The notes under the pieces: model-generated
The model's input: the letters and a program-made list of their open reading frames with translations, nothing else
The model's database searches: none
What the model was told of the DNA's origin: nothing
Made by a program: the position numbers and the translations under genes
Shown: positions 24,086-36,000 of the stretch, one piece after another
Layout of the letters: every line of letters starts with the position of its first letter
Position numbering within the stretch: the first letter of the stretch is position 1
Assembly (NCBI RefSeq): GCF_000002985.6
Contig: NC_003280.10
Location: forward strand, 6,568,501 to 6,632,500
Source of the DNA: Caenorhabditis elegans
Taxonomy: Eukaryota > Nematoda > Chromadorea > Rhabditida > Rhabditidae
Reading direction: 5' to 3'
DNA length: 64,000 bases

Positions 24086-25750
24086 TTATGGCTGAAACAT
24101 TTTCGAATAAGTGACACGAGAGTCAGCCTTCTTTTCGGCTCTCCGTTCTGTCACAATTTTCATTTCCCGAGCAACGACACTTGCAGCAGCTGGGTGGTTG
24201 CGCAGCAGCAGTTTGAGGTCTTCTTCTGCCTGGAATCGATTATGGGTGGAAAGGGGAAACAAAGTGCAGGAGGAGCAGCTGCTCTTCTATATTTTATAAA
24301 CTGACCTCGTCCAACTTCCACGCAGCAATTCTCGCTTTGGCTCGACGGAACAATGCTTTTTCGTTCGTTTCTTCACGTTTAAGAACTTCACTTGAGGTTT
24401 CTTCGGCTTCGTGAAGATCTCCAATATTCAAGTAACATTGGGACATGTTTGCGTACAAGGGAATATTCTGAAAAGTTTTTAGGTTTAGAAGAAAAAACTA
24501 TTTTTTTACCTTTCTATCAAGTTCAACCCATTCTGGTTCTCCTGGCTTTTCACGAAGAATTAAAGTATCCAGTCGAGTAAGAGCATCTCGATACGCATCA
24601 ATGGCTTCTTTATAATCTTTCTGAAAATCGAATTAGTTTTATTCTGGTGACCAGATTTTTCTATTCGCGTCTAAACTCTACAGCTCTTGTGACACAACAT
24701 TACATAAACTTCTACCGTACCCCGACCACTACAGTAACCCGATAGTATACAGAAACCCAAAAATTATAGTTTTTTCTCTAATACCCAGACGCGAAGTTTT
24801 GCCATTTTGCGCCAAAAATACAGTACCCGGTCTCGACACGACACATTTTTGGGTAACTAGTAAAGTTGTGTGCCTTTAAGGTTACTGTAGCTTCAAATTT
24901 TCGTTGTTGCTGAATTTTTATTTATTTTTCTGTTTTTTAGGTTAAAATTTGTAAAATTTCGCGCCAGGGAAATAATAGTACCGTACTCGGTTTCAAAGCG
25001 TTTTCAAAAATTTTTAAATTTCAGAACTTACTTGTACAAATAGTTCATTTCCTTTTTGTCGAAGAGCTTCAACAGATTTCAGTTTATCATCTTCATCTAA
25101 TTGCCACGAATCATGTACATATTGATCTGGTTCAAAGACTTGAAGAAGATGAAATACAAATCGAAGAGGTCGTGGATTTTTCATCAATTCGTCGAGTTCT
25201 TCATATCCAGTTCTATAGATGAATTATTTAAAAACTTTTTAAAATACTTTTTTTTTTTTTATCAACAAACCCTTGAGCTATACTAGCTGCGCACATGTGA
25301 GTTGTGTGTGCATGACTGTGTTTCCCATCACATGGTTTCACAAGATCTCGTAACTTTTTCGATACAAATGGATACTGTACTAAATCAATACATTCGACAT
25401 CAAATTGTGAGATCTCATCCACGAGCATCGTTTTCAGACATTGTTCGAATACAGGCAGTTGAAACTTCTTTCCAAAAACGATTTCTAATGGTTTACCGTA
25501 CCCATGTGGCCATGGTTTACGAGTATCATCGATACTTTTGAATGCATCTCTGGAAATTGAAATTAACCAAAAATTACAAATTTTGTTATTGAAAGTACTT
25601 TTCTAGAGAAAGTGGTTGTCCTTTTTCATGTTTTTCGATTGGGAACAATGCCTGGTAGTGGAAAACTGCTTTAGTTCCATCGCAGTATTCAGAGATTTTT
25701 CCTTTCCCTCCGCTGATTGTCCGTTTTACCACAGTTGCTCTGACCGACAT
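24086..25750 (-). CDS. aipr-1: AIP homologue: immunophilin-like plus TPR co-chaperone
   Basis: Six exons (25750-25599, 25549-25271, 25212-25032, 24620-24510, 24467-24306, 24229-24086) give 342 aa, against 330 for human AIP. The N-terminal half is the FKBP-like domain ([38 protein letters not shown]). The C-terminal half has three TPRs ([35 protein letters not shown]) and a final helix. AIP proteins bind Hsp90 C-termini and client proteins. The worm protein is reported to restrain ryanodine-receptor calcium release at synapses. A TTTCAG sits 1 nt before the ATG, as expected for trans-splicing. dnj-8 is 447 bp upstream and the EF-hand gene 236 bp downstream on the same strand. The symbol is from memory. 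Confidence 0.92.
24775..24945. repeat. Dispersed intronic repeat, single arm
   Basis: In the third aipr-1 intron. It contains GTACCCGGTCTCGACACGAC, GTGTGCCTTTAAGG and CGTTGTTGCTG, the same core as copies at 16378, 18270, 29170 and 35781. Confidence 0.6.
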
Positions 25751-26197
25751 TCTGAAAATATTTTTAAAATGTTTGGAAGACTAAGAAATTTCTCAAGAAA
25801 TACTAAAATTTGGCAGTATAGATATGATAAATATGTATTTGTTAACAGATTTGAAATTAAGGGCTATTTAAATAATTAAATAGTAAAATATTTATTATAA
25901 TGATAAAATATGTTCTCTTATTATGTTTCTTATTAAAGTATTGGCGTAGAATCCGAGATGGCAATTGACAAGTGATTGAATAAACAAGTTAGATAACTGA
26001 AGCAATAGAGTGAAATTTATGAAAGAAAGAAATAACACGAATTAAGATCAAGAGTTGTGAACTTGTGAACTAGCTGAGAAGAAAATCTTTGAGCACCAAA
26101 TGTATGAGAGGGATAGAGAGGGAGAGAGAGCCAAAAAGAGAGGACGAGAAGGTAGACATATTGATGAACGGGGGGAAACCTCATAATTAGTTGAAGA
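25751..26197. other. Intercistronic spacer, dnj-8 to aipr-1
   Basis: 447 bp. It holds the dnj-8 3' untranslated region and a purine-rich GAGAGGGAGAGAGAG tract near 26109-26135. The size is at the upper end for C. elegans operon spacers. Confidence 0.5.
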
Positions 26198-29100
26198 TTA
26201 CTTCAGATTATCCGGCCACTCGGGGATGTAGTATCTAAAGAATATTCAAATTTTAATTAATAAATTCTATTTGAACATTTCTTACCTTCTGATAGATCCT
26301 TCTAAAAGACGATCCATCCAATTCGGGAAACCATCCAGTACATTTTCCATGTTAACTCCACGTTGAGAAGAGCTTCTATGTAATTTTTTCTTTTCACCCA
26401 TTGATGCAAACTCGTCACTTCTGTACGATGCTTCATCATCACTACTGGGCTCCTCGTCAGTGTCGATGAAATTCCGACGACTCAGCTCCACGTGTTTTGG
26501 ATGGTAAATTGAGAAATAGAGCTTCCAACCGCATAGTGTCAAAACTGTTCCAATAGTATGTCGATGGTTGATTAATTTCAGTCTTTTATACATTGATTGA
26601 CTAACATCTGGTTCAGGCGTTGGTTTTCCATCAGTTGGAAGTGTATGCTCCAGTAGTTTACGGAACCAATCCAGATTTTTTGGAACTATCAGAAATCCGA
26701 ATGAGAATGTTTTGTTGCTGAAATTTTGAAAAAAATAAGTGTGATATTCGGGAAAAAACCTAGAAGCTTTATATAAAAAAATTATAACTTTCGATTAAAA
26801 AATTGTCGGACCAATTTTTTTTTGTAAATTGGGAAATTTATAAAAATTTTCGGCTCAAAACTTAATTAGAATATAAAATTCGTAGAAAAATTATTTTGGT
26901 CGACTTTTAAAATTATGAGTGGTTTTTTAAAAGTGATTTTTCACATAATCAAAAATTTTAATATTTTGATTCGGATTTTCCATCGCTTTTTTTTGAAAAT
27001 TTTATTCAGCCGGAAAGTTTGGTTTGTAGTGAAAAATTTTATTGCTAAAATAGCTTTTTGTAAAATCAACTTACTTTCTGAGAGGATACACATATTGTGA
27101 GAACTTGTTGATCAATGAATCCTTGTTTTCTTCATCAACTAAAAGTATCATTGATCTACATCCAGGTTTCAAAAGACGAATCATTCCAAAATATGTTTCT
27201 GCTCGAAGTTCATGAATTAATGGTTTCATTGCAACTGCCCATTTCGATTTTCCACTAGAAATCTGTTTAGAATTATCTCCGTCCTTCTTTTTAGTATTCG
27301 GATCATCCGGATGCCAATCACTTGCTATTGTTGGATCACCAGTTAAATCTGCCACATCATTTGCTTTCGGTTTTCGCTTTTTGATATCTGATGGCTTTTC
27401 ACTGAAATAACTAAAAAGCCATCCAACTGACATAATCATAAAAAGTGTTCCAACTGCAGATAAGAACATGTACGTTTCTTCATTTGATACACGAAACCAT
27501 ACAACTTCCCACATTCTCCAGAATGCACGACTACATCTTGTAAATATCGAAAGTCCATATTCATCGTTAATATTTCCAACAGTACAAGTCTCATCTAATC
27601 GTTTTCTTTGTTCAACGACATTCATAATCAAATCATCAGTTTCCTTGTGTCCTGTCCATGCTCCTTCCAGCCATGTAAATCTTGCTTTCTTGTATTCAGT
27701 TCTCCAGAATATCAGTAAATCTCGTCCTTCATTTTTCAATTCTCCCTTCCGTTTTTCCGCAAATGGTTTGACCCAATCCTTTTGTTTATCCACATAGATG
27801 TATGAAAAATTGACTTTTTTAGATTTCCAAATTGATTTAGTATCTTTCACGTAACGACGGAATGCGTCAACATGTTCTTCTTCGGAACTATGAGATGTTA
27901 CTGGAAGGATTACACAAAGATGACGTGGTGATCTTGAAGACACTGGACAAACTTCATCGAGTAATTCTTGTGACGATAGTCTAGGTAATGTAAGAACTTT
28001 GTTTCTTTCGATAAATTCATCGATTGCCTCCATTGTTAATTTTTTAGCTTCACTTATGGATAATCGATCGACAGCATCTTCCTGTAAACCGATTTTTTTT
28101 TCAAAACAAAGTTCCAAAAAAAAACTCACATGCTCCATGTCTCCATAAATTAGAATATTCTCACATTGAACACACTTAATATCGACTGATTCTCTCAGAA
28201 TTCGAACTTCGTCTGAACTATCCGATAGTGAAACATAAGCAAATCGAGCGAATTGCGAGTATTTCATTGCGGCGAGCAGATAACGAATTCTTGGATTGGC
28301 GGCTGCTCCGAAAATCACAACTGATATTTTGTTGCTGCTTTTCCATTGATCAACAAAACGGGACAGCATGACTCCGGAATTGATTTTCGTCATAAAGTAG
28401 CTAGGTATCACTTTTTGAGCAAATGCGACAATAGATCTGAAATTTGATTTTATATGATAATGAAATGCATAATATTTACATACCTATCACTGAAGCTGGA
28501 GTCAATCCGCATCGGAATAATTCTTCCTTCCACAATTGCTACCAATGCAGGAACATGAGAAATGCGCATTTTCTCCATCAAATTTTGTTCTCTGTTACCA
28601 TTTACCGTAGCAATACCGTAACCAAGTGGTTCGAGATCAGCAATAACTCGTTTCCATTGCGGATGGAAACGATAACACATTTGACAATAATTTGAATAAA
28701 TATATACAATATATGGCTTCGTATTTGATTCTTCCAATATTTTGAACTGATATTGCTGATATGACATTCGATATTTGTACTCAAATACACTTTCGTCAAA
28801 TCCAAAACCGCCAAAACCTCCGAATCCATACTGAAAATACTAATATTTGAATTATTCCATTAAAAAGTAACTTACAAACGATCTAGCTCTTTCTGCGTTG
28901 TCTTCAAATTGTTTAACATCGTCAAAAGTTCCAAATCGATCATAACGTTCCTTTCTTAAAGGATCCGACAGAACTTCGTAAGCTTCAGCAATTTCCATAA
29001 AACGACCTGAAGCAGCTTCATCTTTCCGTTTATCAGGATGCCTGTAATTTTTCACTGAAATTTTAAAGTTCTGTTATAATTTTTAAGAAAACGCGGTATT

Positions 29101-29570
29101 GATTATAAGGCATTTAACAAAGGAATATTTAATTAATTAGTCAATTTAAAAAATAAAAAACAAGTTTTACTTCTAAGAGTTTAAAGGAGGGTGCATTGGT
29201 GCGGAATGGTCTCGCCGCGCGCACCGATTATTAAAAATCTTGGTGTGTGCGCCTTTAAGATTACTGTACAACATTTTATCGATTTTTCCATAGAAAAAAA
29301 ATGACTGTTTTTTATTTTATTTATTTTTCAAAGAGCATCATAAATTCAAATTTATTTGAAAAGTTCGAAAGACCATCTTGATAAATTTTAGTTTGTTTTT
29401 TCATAATAAAAACTATCGACTTACCATTCTCTTGCAAGACTTTTATAAGCACTTTTGATCTCTTTAGCACTGGCTCTTCTACTGATTCCAAGAACTTTAT
29501 ACGGATCTTCTTTCTGACTCAGTGCGGATGAAACTAGTAAAAATAATGATCCTATCCGTAGAAGAAGCAT
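26198..29570 (-). CDS. dnj-8: DNJ-8, DNAJC16-like ER J-domain/thioredoxin-like membrane protein
   Basis: Seven exons (29570-29425, 29041-28876, 28830-28484, 28436-28130, 28081-27075, 26717-26286, 26234-26198) give 813 aa (human DNAJC16: 782). A signal peptide (LLLRIGSLFLLVSSALS) is followed by a J domain with HPD split across the first intron, then a Gly/Phe-rich linker (GFGGFGGFGF). A thioredoxin-like fold carries CQMC in place of CGHC. A long lumenal region follows, then one membrane helix near the middle of exon 5 (SAVGTLFMIMSVGWLF). The intron at 28082-28129 is 48 bp and frame-neutral, so skipping its removal would only add 16 residues. DNAJC16 sits in the ER and affects autophagosome size. 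epg-5 lies 493 bp upstream on the same strand. Confidence 0.92.
29170..29300. repeat. Partial dispersed intronic repeat
   Basis: In the first dnj-8 intron. GTGTGTGCGCCTTTAAGATTAC and TTTATCGATTTTTC match one arm of the palindromic family. A GGTCTCGCCGCGCGCACC stretch beside it is more GC-rich than its surroundings. Confidence 0.5.
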
Positions 29571-30063
29571 GGTTAAAACCCTGAAATATTTTATTTTAAT
29601 CGTTTTCTGCAAATTTTTATTAAAAATAAATGAGAGCGAACACAAACACTTTGCAAAAAGTAATAACGGAGATGGGCGCGGACTCATTGTGACTCTCGCG
29701 TCTCCGTCTCTTCCTTCAGTTTCTATTTTCTCCAAGTGCTCAATCCTCCTGCTCTCAAGCTTATCGATCCCCACACTGACTTCTCAAGGCATACGAATGG
29801 AGCACACTTGCCAACGGAAATATAAAATTATCTTTAAAATATTGAAAAATAAACTATTCATTCATTATTTTTCTCCATGACTATTTCACATTAATGAAAA
29901 TGGGAATGAGGTGCATAGGGATACAAAGTGCATAAAACTGACTATGAGGGAACACAAATGAATCGGTGAGCAGGAAACCCGTTATTTGCTGTCACATAAA
30001 AGTAGTGAATGGGATCCAGAAAATGAGTAAAGAATGGGGAAATCAAAGAAAAATAGGATACAA

Positions 30064-33000
30064 TTATACATCAGTAAGGAAAAGATCTCCAAACGCGGAT
30101 CGACCTATTTCGAGAAGCAATTTGGGCGATGATTGGATGCGATGAGTCTCGATCTGTACAAAATATGCGGTGGCTTTGTTGAATGCATTGCTCATATTCT
30201 GATTGGATTTTTGTTGAGCTAGATCCTTCAAGGTTGATATACGAGAATTGAGTACCGGTGAGTTGGCATCACATCTAGGACGCTTTCCTTCTCCGAGTGT
30301 TTGCTGCGTCAAGTAAAGTTCCAGAATGTGAAGAGTAACACGCATTCTGAATAAGTTTTTTTTGTTCAATGGTTGCAATAAAATTAATTTAAACATACTT
30401 TTGAGAATATGCTGTCTTTTTGCTGCTGATTAGGGCAGTCAAAAAACTCGATTCGTCTTTGGAAGCTTTTCCAAGATATTTAATTAGAGATGAAAGAAGG
30501 TCATCACTTGGTGCAAAATGAGCAGGAAGTGCAGAACTACGATTTGCCATCCATTGAAGATGACGAGCCAGGAGACATATGAAACCAGATTCCGAGGCGA
30601 CATGTTTAGGACGTATACTGATCACGTAGTGGTGCAAATCAAAGAATTTGTTCTCATCAACGCCCCCATAATCCATGAAAATTTTTAGAGTCAATGGGAG
30701 CATCTGAACTTTGTTCTCTGATGATGGTACAGTCATGAGATATGATTTGATAGATTTCAAGCTTCCTGTGGGAAATTGAATCCAATGAAGAAGTTCTGCC
30801 CAGTTACTGTCCGTTCCTGAAGTACCAAAAATATAAATTAAGAGATTATAAAATCTCACTTACTTAGGAAGTAGGCACATATAACTTTTTCAATAACTTT
30901 CAATGCAGTTGTCAACTGATCAATGTTCAATGAATCGACTAAAGTATTGACAGATGTTAGAACAAGAGGAGAAGTTGGATTTGCAGCCAAATATTCCGAC
31001 CATATAGATACAAGAGCTTCTGAATTTAAAAATTTGAATAAAGATGTCTATATATAAATTAATTTACCTCCTAGTTTGGCATCTGTGATATTCTTCCACA
31101 TTGCTGTCAGTTCGCGAGTGACGACCCGGAATTCTCGTAGATTTGCTGTAGAGAAAAATTTAATGAAAAATTGAGTTTCTGGAAATATACTTACAGTGAT
31201 TCAAGGCTAGTGCATTCACATCCGAAATTAGTGAATTGTAAGCTGCGGGAATTTGTGAGGACTCCGCTTTCAAAAGTAGAGAACTTTCGGTTTGAATCCA
31301 CAACTTCTGTTTTTGAAGGGATACTTCGGAGAATGGCTCACGTACAACAAAACAACAGATTTTCCTCCATATAACTTGAATTACTGATACCATTTCCACG
31401 GGATTTGATAATGAATCCGAGGGCAAACATTTTGTTACAGCAGATGCTATTCCGGCAGCATCTTCCGGATAAATTTTATTCCAGTCAGATCGTAGCGAAA
31501 ATGATTTGCAAAGCTCCAGCAACGATGCACGGACTTTATCATAATTTCGAGGACGAGCAGCAAGACGAACAAGTACTCCGAATAAAGAAGCCAAGTAGCT
31601 TGGTCTACTATCCTCGTGCATTGTTTGAAGAATATTGCTCCACGGAATACGAGCAACCATTTGTGAAATAAATGAAGCACAGTCTTGTGATCTTGTATCC
31701 AGACAATTTTCCATTGCTGTTATAGCGAGTCTTGATGGCCATAGAGCTTGCCAATTCAGTCGTACTAGTTGCCGTTCAATAACATCATAATAGTGTTGAG
31801 TCCCATGTGTCAGAATAGAAAGTTTTTCACAATAATACTGCCAAACCAATGACTGAATGTTCTGCATTCCAGGTGGTATACTTGAATTGAAATGAAGGGC
31901 AGATAGAAAGTCGACGAATCGATCGAGAACGAGCATTGCCTGAGCTTCATGGGAGGTCGAGAAAGGTGGGTGAGTTGGAGAGTATGGGGCGATCAATGGC
32001 GAAAATACTGCGGCAACACGGGTGAAATATTCATAACATTCTCTTTGCAGCACTGAAACTGACTTGTTGGGCTCGTATCCATCACGAATAGGCACAAAAA
32101 GGAACAGTTGCGCGAGACGAGTTACTGAATCCAAGTAACGAGACCATATTCTAAAAATAGAGTTTTCCAAAAAATAATAAAATGTACGATCATAAACACT
32201 TACCCATAGAAATTCGGAAGTTTTGTTCTTGCTTCATCCAATCGCTTAGACAATATTCTAGCACATTCATCAGCTTTGGCAGCTCCCAAGTCAAACGAAT
32301 TTTTCTTCTTCAAGTAATCGTTTGCATCCAATTTATCAACAATAGCGTCCAAAAGTGAAGCAGGAGTTGAATTCGTGTTACATCCATCCAGAGTCAAGTC
32401 AAGTCCATTAACAATGTTATCCGGGAAATGGTGAAACACAAAGAAAATGACATGCTGAAAATAACCAGAATGTTTGTGTGTCTTCTTATATTATTTTACC
32501 TGTAAACACAATGCATGAAGTGGAGACGAAGGATCTGGTTGACTGGCAAGATTTGCAAATGCAATTGGCAAAAGAGCGGCGAATTGATGTGGAGGTAAGC
32601 CAGCGGCAGCTTGTTGCATGCCAAGGCGACCTGTAAGAAAACTTTTGATGTCTGCGTCTCTTCATCTTATATACTCTTTTCGCTCGTCAAGTATGCTGCC
32701 GTGTCTGCATGCATCACATTTCGCGGTTCAATGCAGAACGATAATATTACCACGCAGGAAGACTCAATTTATTTTATTTTATTTCCATGACTATATTTAT
32801 TTGAAAAGTTCAAACAATCAACCATGGCACCGGGTACCGCCGAGCTGGAAATCGATGAGACTTTGCACTTGCTTCGGATGGTTATGCAAAGGGAATTCAT
32901 ACATTATTTAGAAACATTACCAGGTATTCAAATAATAGTTTTTTTTTCATTTTTGTGAATGTTATAATTTCAGGAACAAAAGAGCTTTTTATCGATAAAT

Positions 33001-36000
33001 GTCTGTTAAGACCACTCGATATGATTGCCACATCATCAGATATGAAACGACACGGAGTGAAACGAATAATGCATTTTGATTTACAGAAATCACCACAGGT
33101 AAATAGTGAAGTCCAATTATATTTGGTAATTTTTGTTTTTTCTCAAAGGTTTGGAACATCGAAATCGATCAGCGAGTCTTCTTTCTAAGACCCAACGTAG
33201 AAAACGCCAGAAAAATTGTCGAGTACGTGGAAGAGTCAAGCGAAAACCGATCTATTTGTGTGATCTGGTGCAACAGGCAGTTAGAAGAATGCGATCTCGC
33301 TTTTGAATCGTCTGGAGTCATTGGACACATAACTCAACTTAGCCTGAATATGTGCCTTTTGCCGTTAGAAAGCGATTTATTTTCATTGCAACATGTGGAA
33401 TCGGCGCAACCGGATCTTTTCTCTGTTGCCAACATGTTTGTAGCACTTCAAAATTTATACGGAGTAATCCCAACAGTCTACGGATTGGGATCTGAATCGA
33501 AGAATTTATGGAACCTAGTTCATGCACTGTGCTCTAGTAACGAACTTCGAGCTCGACCAGATCAACCAATTAGTCATTTATTCCTATTCGATCGTCAACT
33601 TGATCCGGTTCCTGTATTGTTGACCGGAGCATCTTACGAAGGTCTTCTTCATGAATTTTTTACCATTGATTGTGGGAAGCTTGCTTTCCCAGTAGATCTA
33701 CGGAAACAAGTTCAAACTGGCCCATTGGATTTTGATTGGATCGAGATTAATCCGGAAGAAGACAAGGAGGCACATCAACAAAATAGAGGAGATACAGTGA
33801 AATTGGATAATTGTGAGGACATTTTTGCATCGATTCGAAACAAGCACGTCACAGCTGCCCTGGAGTTTTTACATTCCAAAGCGAAATCGATACAGAAAAG
33901 TATCGAAAAATCATCGATGATTGATGATGTTGCGGATTATAGAAACTTTGTTGAAAAAGACCTGAGAGCGCTCAAAAAGGATCACAAGCATTGTGAATTG
34001 CACATTAATGCATGCGAAATGATGATGAATAAAGTTAAAATGGAAGATTATCGAACCATGTTCAAATTAGAACACGAAATGCTACTCGGAACCGTAACCC
34101 ATGAAGAGTATTTTGATTTTGTTTTTGAAAGAGTTCCGATGAGATCCTGTCGTGATGTGGTTCTATCGATGATGTCACTTGCATCTCTCAAATTAGACGG
34201 AGTTCCTGATGATACGTACAACGAATTCGTGGAAATGTATCTACAAAAGTACGGATACGAGCATATGTTCGAACTTCAGAATCTTCGAAATTCCCGTGTT
34301 ATTTACGCCCGTCGACATATCGCACACGATCGGACTATTTCGGAACGTGCCAGGACATGGGAAACATTGGCAAGAAAGTTCAGAATCGTTAAGGGAAACG
34401 AGCCAATGGATATGTCAAATCCTTCTGATATGAGTTATGTTTTCGGTGCAAGAATTTCTCCCCTGCTTTGCAAAATCGTTGAAGATACAATAGATCATGG
34501 ATGGAATCAAGCAGAATATGAACGAATTATTGGTAAGCAGTTTTAGTTTTTGATTCATAATTGAAACTAATACATATTTCTTACAGGAAAAGATAAAGTA
34601 TTAGTCGAAGAGAATACATATATTGCGGCAGATCGTCGACCAGATAATCGTACTCGAAAAGCCATCATGGTCTTTGTCAACGGCGGAATTACCTATTGGG
34701 AAGTGGCAGCTTTACGGTGAGTACAAATTATAATTACAGCGAAAGAACAAAATGTTTCTTTCAGGCTGCTGGCGATTCAAAAGAACTTCAGAATTCTCAT
34801 CTGCACAACGCATGTCATCAAAAAGCGAGAATATTTGGAAGTCAGAGCTAAAGACGCATCTTCGGTTTTTGGATCATAACGGGAATTAATGTATAATATA
34901 ATATGGGTTTAGTTCTTCTGTTAAATAGAATCATAATAAATTATTGCTTACCTAACAATTGCAAAGCCATCTTGCTTCTTTCCGGCATTCTCACAGCGTC
35001 CGATAGCTTTCTATACGCTGTGCACAAATCGTCCGAATTGAGCACTTCTGGAGTGAAGACCTAAAATAATTAGATGAATCAAAAGTGCGGTGATTTTATG
35101 TTCCGCTTTGTTAATTCCCCCAACAAAACACCACTAATTAGAAATGCGATGTACCTCAACAAGAGGTTCAGAGAGTACAAATCCATCTAATGCCAGTTGC
35201 ATGACGTCCATTTGCTCTTCGGGACGGAATTTGACATACTCCTGTAATAGAAAATAAATAGATGAAGAAGAAATTAAAATATCGCTTACTTCTCCCAAAG
35301 ATCGGAGTGAATTACAAAATGAATCAGAAGCAACACTAAATAACAACTCATTCTCTCCAACAGAAGATGTTATAAGATAAAAGAGTGAATGTCCTGTGAG
35401 CTGCACATTATTTCTTGTTCCAGGATGCAATGCTGAAGTCATTTTAGCCACTAGAACAGATAGATGTTCGATGCTTGCAGTTGCTACAGCAGCCTTATCG
35501 ACAATAGAAGCATAAAGTTCATTCCAAAATTCGAAACGTTTAGTCCTGTTTTGAGTCATTTGTAAATCAATTTCAGAGTTCAGAACATTCGGTTTAATGC
35601 TCATTGTGCATGCTTTCGGTTTCGAGCAATATGAGCAACGAATTTCAACAGGAATAGTCTGCTGTGTTGGTTGGTAAAGGGCTTTGATCTGCTTACAGTA
35701 TGAATCATCATCCATTGACATTCTATCTCCGGATTGTGCGAACTGCCTGAAAACATTTCATATGTTAGCTACTTTATTATGGTGACGCTAAATTTCGCGA
35801 TTTTTGTGCCAAAAATACGGTACCCGGTCTCGACAAGACAAATTTTTACCAAATGCGAAAAGGTGTGCGCCTTTAAAGAGTACTGTAATTGCAAACTTTC
35901 GATGCTGCGGAATTTGCACCGATTTACTGTTTTTATTGTTTGAGTTTTTGATGATACAGATATTTATCGAAAAAGAACTATGAAAACCAATGAAAATTCC

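Noticed and set aside
27468-27797. A 109-codon plus-strand frame within dnj-8
   Set aside because: Antisense to the long dnj-8 exon, with no splice support.
31405-31671. An 88-codon plus-strand frame in epg-5
   Set aside because: Antisense shadow of the 956-nt epg-5 exon.
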